The position numbers and the translations under genes are program-made. The notes under the pieces are model-generated. The model saw only the letters and a program-made list of their open reading frames with translations. It was not told the DNA's origin and ran no database searches. From assembly GCA_038330415.1 (NCBI GenBank), contig JBBQNZ010000095.1, forward strand, positions 1-16,920: a DNA stretch of 16,920 nt, read 5' to 3'. Source of the DNA: Fodinibacter sp038330415 (GTDB taxonomy: Bacteria; Actinomycetota; Actinomycetes; Actinomycetales; Dermatophilaceae). Within the stretch, counting starts at the first letter, position 1, and each line of letters starts with the position of its first letter. Below, piece by piece: positions 12,149-16,920 of this stretch.

Positions 12149-12541
12149 GTGGAGACCAGCGTGGGTGACCGGGGCGTCGTCGTCGCCATGGTCACGGATG
12201 CCGACACGGCGCTCGCGCTCGGGTCCGGCGGGCTGGCGGTGCTCGGCACCCCGCGTCTGCTCGCGTGGTGCGAGGCGGCCAGCTGCCGAGCGGTCGAGGG
12301 CCGGCTGCCGCCCGGTGCGTCGAGCGTCGGCACCGCGGTGGCCCTGGAGCACCTGGCCGCCAGCGCGGTGGGGGTGACCGTCACCGTGGTCGCCGTCGTG
12401 CGCACCGTCGAGGGGCGCCGCATCGGGTTCGAGGTCGAGGCGACGGATGCCGGGGGGACGGTGGTCGGCCGCGGCACCGTCGAGCGCGTGGTCGTCGACG
12501 ACGAGCGCTTCCTCGCGCGGCTGGCCCGCGACCGCCCCTAG
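12149..12541 (+). CDS. FlK-like hotdog thioesterase
   Basis: A 130-residue single hotdog-fold protein related to fluoroacetyl-CoA thioesterase FlK and the wider thioesterase-like family. Segment LGTPRLLAWCEAASCRAVEG (about residues 32-51) matches the hotdog helix with Thr34 and Glu42. VALEHLAASAVG brings His68, and the C-terminal strands VTVVAVVRTVEGRRIGFEVEATDAGGTVVGRGTVERVVVD complete the fold. The spacings Thr-8-Glu and Glu-26-His equal those of the FlK catalytic triad (Thr42, Glu50, His76, from memory). The family acts on acyl-CoAs, but this member's substrate is unknown and general housekeeping acyl-CoA cleavage is more likely than fluoroacetate resistance. Start GTG 12149 is chosen over upstream starts because of the nearby -10 box. 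Its TAG stop shares the bases CTAG with the opposing gene. Confidence 0.82.
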   Translation: METSVGDRGVVVAMVTDADTALALGSGGLAVLGTPRLLAWCEAASCRAVEGRLPPGASSVGTAVALEHLAASAVGVTVTVVAVVRTVEGRRIGFEVEATDAGGTVVGRGTVERVVVDDERFLARLARDRP

Positions 12542-13377
12542 CCAGCCGGCTTGCGCGCCTGCAGGGTGTAGCTGAGGGGCAGCCGGTCGGCCTCGTCGAC
12601 CAGGCGCCACTCGTCGAGGTCGCCGTCGCTCACCATCCGGCCGGGCAGGGCATCCCACGGCACGCTGCGGTGCTCGACGAAGCCGGTGACCTCGAAGCCA
12701 CGGGTCAGCAGGGCGGTGAGGATCTCGCCGATGCCGTGGTTCCAGGAGAGCTGGCGGGTGTTGACGAACTCGTGGTCGTTCTCGACGTAGGTGCCCGCCT
12801 CCTCGATGTCGAGGGGCTCCGCCGTCTCGAAGTAGGGGTAGTCGATGGTCAGCGCGTCGGTGCGCATCTCGTCGACGGCCCACATCATCGGGTGCCCCTC
12901 GCGCACGAACAGCCGCCCCCCGGGCACGAGCAGGTCGTCGACGACGCCCGCCCAGCGGTCGATGTCGGGCAGCCAGCACAGGGCGCCGATGCCGGTGTAG
13001 ACGAGGTCGAAGGTGCGCTCGCGCAGCGCCTGCGGCGCCGAGTAGGTGTCTGCCTCGACGAAGTCGATCTCGGCGCCGGCGTCGTGGGCCAGCCGCCGCG
13101 CCTGCTCCAGCGACACCGGCGACAGGTCCAGGCCCGTCATCCGGGCGCCGAGCCGGTCGAGCGACAGGGTGTCGGTGCCGACGTGGCACTGCAGGTGGAT
13201 GCCGGTCAGCCCACTCACGTCGCCGAGCAGCGGTCGGTCGAAGCGCACGACGTCGCTGAGATGCTCGGCGTCGGTCACGAAGCGGTCGAAGCCGTACTCC
13301 GCGCTGGCGGCGTGCACGGTGGCGCGCTCGTCCCAGTTGAGCCGGTTCACCTCGAGGTAGTCGTCCATGTCCGCCAT
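12538..13377 (-). CDS. Class I SAM-dependent methyltransferase
   Basis: A 279-residue Rossmann-fold methyltransferase. Motif I is degenerate but typical of one actinobacterial/firmicute subfamily: GIHLQCHVGTDTLSLDRLGARMTGLDLSP (about residues 59-87), with the SAM-binding loop CHVGTDT and acidic residue in GLDLS. Then IDFVEADTYSAP (motif II area), FDLVYTGIGALCWLPDIDRWAGVVDDLLVPGGRLFVREGHPMMW, and a C-terminal part with FETAEP and SWNHGIGEILTALLTRGFEVTGFVEH. The substrate cannot be deduced. ATG at 13377 (complement) is chosen; an internal ATG three codons later is an alternative. Tail-to-tail with the thioesterase, with a 4 nt overlap. A cluster of palindromic repeats lies 61 nt upstream of the start. 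Confidence 0.9.
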   Translation of the reverse strand: MADMDDYLEVNRLNWDERATVHAASAEYGFDRFVTDAEHLSDVVRFDRPLLGDVSGLTGIHLQCHVGTDTLSLDRLGARMTGLDLSPVSLEQARRLAHDAGAEIDFVEADTYSAPQALRERTFDLVYTGIGALCWLPDIDRWAGVVDDLLVPGGRLFVREGHPMMWAVDEMRTDALTIDYPYFETAEPLDIEEAGTYVENDHEFVNTRQLSWNHGIGEILTALLTRGFEVTGFVEHRSVPWDALPGRMVSDGDLDEWRLVDEADRLPLSYTLQARKPAG

Positions 13378-13438
13378 GGTCGCCCATCAGCCGACCTGGG
13401 CGCCCGCGAGTTCTGTCGCCCGGGCGTACCGCGCGCGT

Positions 13439-13472
13439 GAGACAAACTCGACCAATAGGTCAAACTTGTCCC
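13439..13472. repeat. Palindromic repeat unit 5 (core GACCAATAGGTC)
   Basis: Core at 13450-13461, flanks GAGACAAACTC and AAACTTGTCCC, with GACAA pairing TTGTC. A 34 bp unit of the same family as 2828-2998, between the methyltransferase and cystathionine beta-synthase starts. Nine bp separate it from unit 6. Confidence 0.85.
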
Positions 13473-13481
13473 AGAGCCGGT

Positions 13482-13515
13482 GAGACAAGATCGACCAATA
13501 GGTCAAGTTTGTCCC
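13482..13515. repeat. Palindromic repeat unit 6 (core GACCAATAGGTC)
   Basis: Core at 13493-13504, flanks GAGACAAGATC and AAGTTTGTCCC. Core-to-core distance to unit 5 is 43 bp, the same as between units 1 and 2. The remainder of the 13378-13609 gap contains the possible -10 box of the next gene and nothing else I can support. Confidence 0.85.
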
Positions 13516-13597
13516 AGGGCTCCGGTCGGGATCCGTGCTGCTTGGCGCGGTCCCGGCAGTCGGTCGCGCAAGGCGCGGAACGGCATCCGGGCCGTGA

Positions 13598-13603
13598 CAG
13601 GAT
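13598..13603 (+). promoter_or_regulatory. Possible -10 box of the cystathionine beta-synthase gene
   Basis: CAGGAT ends 6 nt before the ATG at 13610, inside GACAGGATGA, the same string at the same distance as upstream of the RidA gene. The sequence between (GACCGG) is a poor ribosome site, so a leaderless start is plausible. Confidence 0.3.
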
Positions 13604-13609
13604 GACCGG

Positions 13610-14986
<1,377 letters not shown>

Positions 14987-15024
14987 GACCGAGCTTTCGG
15001 CTGGGTCGAGGTGTGCCGGGTGGG

Positions 15025-15067
15025 TCGAGGTGATGCGCGGCCCTGTGGCGTCAGAACATCACCTCGA
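15025..15067 (+). terminator. Hairpin after cbs, candidate terminator
   Basis: TCGAGGTGATG (15025-15035) and CATCACCTCGA (15057-15067) are perfect 11 bp complements around a 21 nt loop. The left arm overlaps the second copy of a direct repeat TGGGTCGAGGTG (15002-15013 and 15021-15032). It lies 39 nt after the cbs stop. There is no T-tract, so the terminator role is inferred from position. Confidence 0.45.
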
Positions 15068-15092
15068 ACCAGCAGGCCCGGATTCTCCGGGT

Positions 15093-15098
15093 GAGAAT
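15093..15098 (+). promoter_or_regulatory. Possible -10 box of the DUF1992 gene
   Basis: GAGAAT keeps the two key positions of the NANNNT pattern (A2, T6) and ends 6 nt before GTG 15105. The intervening GGGGTG offers no clear ribosome-binding site. Confidence 0.35.
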
Positions 15099-15104
15099 GG
15101 GGTG

Positions 15105-15590
15105 GTGAGCCAGGAACGACCCCGGTGGGAGAGCCCCGTCGAGAAGGCGATCCGCGAGGCGCAGGAGCGGGGGGAGTTCGACAACCTGCCCGGCGCCGGC
15201 AAGCCGCTGAAGGACATCGGCGACACCGGCGACCCGATGTGGTGGCTGCGCCGCTACGCCGAGCGCGAGCAGCTCGACATGACCGGAGCACTCCCGCCCG
15301 CGCTCCAGCTGCGCAAGGAGGCCGCCTCCTTCCCGGAGTCGCTGGCCGACCTGCGCACCGAGGCCGCAGTGCGCCACGTGCTCGAGGACTTCAACCAGCG
15401 GGTGCGGCAGGAGCGGCTGCGACCCCCCGACCGCGGGATGCCGCAGCTGCTCGCCCCCACCGTCGACGTCGACGCCATGGTCGAGCGCTGGCAGGCGCTG
15501 CGAGCAGCCTCACAACCGGCGGATGTTGACCCGCCGGTAACATCGGGAGAGGCTCTTCCGAGGCGCCGCTGGTGGCGCCGCCGGCGGTGA
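15105..15590 (+). CDS. DUF1992 (DnaJC28-like) domain protein
   Basis: Conserved protein of unknown function carrying the domain found in vertebrate DNAJC28 and bacterial YhdN/YflB-type proteins (DUF1992). The diagnostic stretch is WESPVEKAIREAQERGEFDNLPGAGKPLKDIGDTGDPMWWLRRYAEREQL (about residues 8-57). A helical region follows, with LPPALQLRKEAASFPESLADLRTEAAVRHVLEDFNQRVRQERLRPPDRG and then VDVDAMVERWQALR. The C terminus is Pro-rich and ends in a strongly basic RRRWWRRRR tail. The 161-residue form starts at GTG 15105; a GTG one codon earlier and an ATG at 15030 inside the hairpin region are less likely. No J-domain is present. The gene lies 88 nt before fadH; the two may be co-transcribed, but no functional link is known. 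Confidence 0.9.
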   Translation: MSQERPRWESPVEKAIREAQERGEFDNLPGAGKPLKDIGDTGDPMWWLRRYAEREQLDMTGALPPALQLRKEAASFPESLADLRTEAAVRHVLEDFNQRVRQERLRPPDRGMPQLLAPTVDVDAMVERWQALRAASQPADVDPPVTSGEALPRRRWWRRRR

Positions 15591-15678
15591 GCCGTGAGCG
15601 GGTGCCGGCACCCGGCATCCGGCCGGGCCACTGCCCCCGAGCAGCACCGCGACCTGACACCGACGACGAAGAGGGCCG

Positions 15679-16920
15679 ATGAGCGACTACCCCCACCTGC
15701 TGGCGCCGTTGGACCTGGGCCACGTGACCCTGCCCAACCGGGTGATCATGGGCTCGATGCACACCGGGCTGGAAGACCACGCCCGCGACTTCCCCAAGCT
15801 CGCCGCCTACTTCGCCGAGCGCGCCCGCGGGGGTGCCGGCCTGATCGTCACCGGCGGCTTCGCGCCCAACGTCGAGGGCACGTTCTACCCGATGGCGTCG
15901 AAGCTGACGACCCACCGCGAGGCGCGCCAGCACCGGCAGGTGACCGATGCCGTGCACGAGGCCGGTGGCCGCATCGCCCTGCAGATCCTGCACGCGGGCC
16001 GCTACTCCTACACCCCGTGGTGCGTGGCGCCGTCGGCCCTGAAGAGCCCGATCAGCAAGTTCACGCCCCGCGCCCTGTCCGACCGAGGGGTGCGCCGCCA
16101 GATCAAGGCCTTCGCCCGGGCGGCACGGCTCGCCCGTGAGGCCGGCTACGACGGCGTCGAGATCATGGGCTCCGAGGGCTACCTCATCAACCAGTTCCTC
16201 GCGCCGCGCACCAACAAGCGCATCGACGACTGGGGCGGCAGCCCGAGCAAGCGCCGCCGGTTCGCGGTCGAGACGGTGCGCGCCGTGCGCGAGGCGGTCG
16301 GGACCGACTTCATCCTCATCTACCGCATCTCGGTGCTCGACCTCGTCGACCAGGGCCAGACCTGGGACGAGGTGGCCGCGCTCGCCACCGAGGTGGAGGC
16401 GGCCGGGGCGAGCATGCTCAACCTCGGCATCGGCTGGCACGAGGCCCGGGTGCCCACGATCGTCACCTCGGTGCCGCGTGCTGCGTTCACCTCGTATGCC
16501 GCCCGCCTCAAGCAGCACGTGTCGCTTCCGGTGGTCGCGACCAACCGGATCAACATGCCCGAGGTCGCCGAGTCGGTGCTGGCTGGCGGGGCCGACCTGG
16601 TGTCGCTGGCGCGGCCCTTCCTCGCCGACCCCGAGTGGGTGCGCAAGGCCGCGGAGTCGCGCGCCGACGAGATCAACACCTGCATCGCCTGCAACCAGGC
16701 TTGCCTCGACCACACCTTCGTCAACAAGCGCGCCACCTGCCTGGTCAACCCGCGGGCTGCGCACGAGACCGAGCTGGTGCTCGGGCCGACCCGCACGGTG
16801 AAGCGGGTGGCCGTCGTCGGGGCCGGCGTGGCCGGGCTCGCCGCCGCGACGACGCTGGCCGACCGCGGCCACGAGGTCGAGCTGTTCGAGGCGCGCGACC
16901 ACGTGGGCGGGCAGTTCGAC
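15679..16920 (+). CDS. fadH: 2,4-dienoyl-CoA reductase (NADPH), FadH type, N-terminal part
   Basis: Reduces 2,4-dienoyl-CoA during beta-oxidation of unsaturated fatty acids, using FMN, a 4Fe-4S cluster and FAD/NADPH. The frame is open to the window end, showing 414 of a usual ~670 residues. N-terminal old-yellow-enzyme-type barrel: LDLGHVTLPNRVIMGSMHTGLED, ALQILHAGRYSY, REAGYDGVEIMGSEGYLINQFLAPRTNKRIDDWGG (Tyr168) and NLGIGWHEARVPTI (His254). These two residues match the active-site Tyr and His of E. coli FadH within two positions. Cluster ligands are Cys335, Cys338, Cys342 and Cys354 in CIACNQACLDHTF...ATC. A dinucleotide loop VAVVGAGVAGLAAATTLADRGH starts at about 377. Similarity to E. coli FadH is close throughout, so other NADH:flavin oxidoreductases are less likely. 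GAGGG at 15671-15675 is the ribosome site. The 88 nt gap before it holds a 14 bp perfect palindrome but no clear promoter. Confidence 0.95.
   Translation, partial: MSDYPHLLAPLDLGHVTLPNRVIMGSMHTGLEDHARDFPKLAAYFAERARGGAGLIVTGGFAPNVEGTFYPMASKLTTHREARQHRQVTDAVHEAGGRIALQILHAGRYSYTPWCVAPSALKSPISKFTPRALSDRGVRRQIKAFARAARLAREAGYDGVEIMGSEGYLINQFLAPRTNKRIDDWGGSPSKRRRFAVETVRAVREAVGTDFILIYRISVLDLVDQGQTWDEVAALATEVEAAGASMLNLGIGWHEARVPTIVTSVPRAAFTSYAARLKQHVSLPVVATNRINMPEVAESVLAGGADLVSLARPFLADPEWVRKAAESRADEINTCIACNQACLDHTFVNKRATCLVNPRAAHETELVLGPTRTVKRVAVVGAGVAGLAAATTLADRGHEVELFEARDHVGGQFD

Noticed and set aside
15600..15613. Perfect 14 bp palindrome GGGTGCCGGCACCC between the DUF1992 gene and fadH
   Set aside because: It has no loop for a normal hairpin and no clear promoter beside it. 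Short GC palindromes are expected by chance here, so I do not call it a site.
15391..16902. Long minus-strand open frame of 503 codons opposite fadH and the DUF1992 gene
   Set aside because: The plus strand encodes clearly recognisable proteins. The antisense frame is an artefact of high GC content with no recognisable motifs.

Overview
The window is very GC-rich, with GC-ending codons, GTG as well as ATG starts and many 1-4 nt stop/start overlaps. This points to a high-GC Gram-positive actinobacterium. Gene content and order fit the Micrococcales, plausibly family Intrasporangiaceae (inference; no search was possible). All but one of the genes read as intact chromosomal housekeeping or metabolic genes. 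The exception is a small hypothetical gene with an odd internal segment. There is no phage, transposase, CRISPR or plasmid module.

Layout. (1) 1-2821: the conserved actinobacterial block eno - ftsB/divIC-like - DUF501 - ppx/gppA, tightly packed with GTGA overlaps. (2) 2822-3099: a gene-free stretch holding four copies of a short palindromic repeat (core GACCAATAGGTC), then the promoter/operator region of a PadR regulator. (3) 3100-4430: a PadR-HAAS membrane-protein pair overlapping by ATGA. (4) 4513-4590: a short (class I) tRNA with anticodon UAA. (5) 4776-6097: a Bax inhibitor-1/YccA family membrane protein, a strong hairpin terminator, and a small hypothetical gene. (6) 6185-8364: gluconate kinase and gluconate permease, with 1 nt overlap. 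(7) 8404-9627 (minus): thiolase with operator-like palindromes upstream. (8) 9798-10939: a RidA-family protein and a low-molecular-weight protein tyrosine phosphatase. (9) 10965-13377: SGNH hydrolase (minus), FlK-like hotdog thioesterase (plus) and SAM methyltransferase (minus). (10) 13378-13609: a second cluster of the palindromic repeat, then cystathionine beta-synthase (13610-14986). (11) 15105-16920: a DUF1992 protein and the N-terminal two thirds of 2,4-dienoyl-CoA reductase FadH, cut by the window end.

Functional links. Gluconate is taken up and phosphorylated by gntP/gntK. Thiolase and FadH both belong to fatty-acid beta-oxidation, but they lie 6 kb apart and need not be co-regulated. 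eno is glycolytic, ppx degrades polyphosphate or (p)ppGpp-type substrates, and ftsB serves division.

The most notable non-coding signals are three. A family of 33-34 bp imperfect palindromes is arranged as doublets separated by exactly 9 bp, at two loci 10 kb apart, with a possible degenerate trace inside a gene. A UAA-anticodon tRNA lacks the long variable arm expected of tRNA-Leu. Several genes have -10-like hexamers 6-8 nt before the start codon, suggesting leaderless mRNAs.
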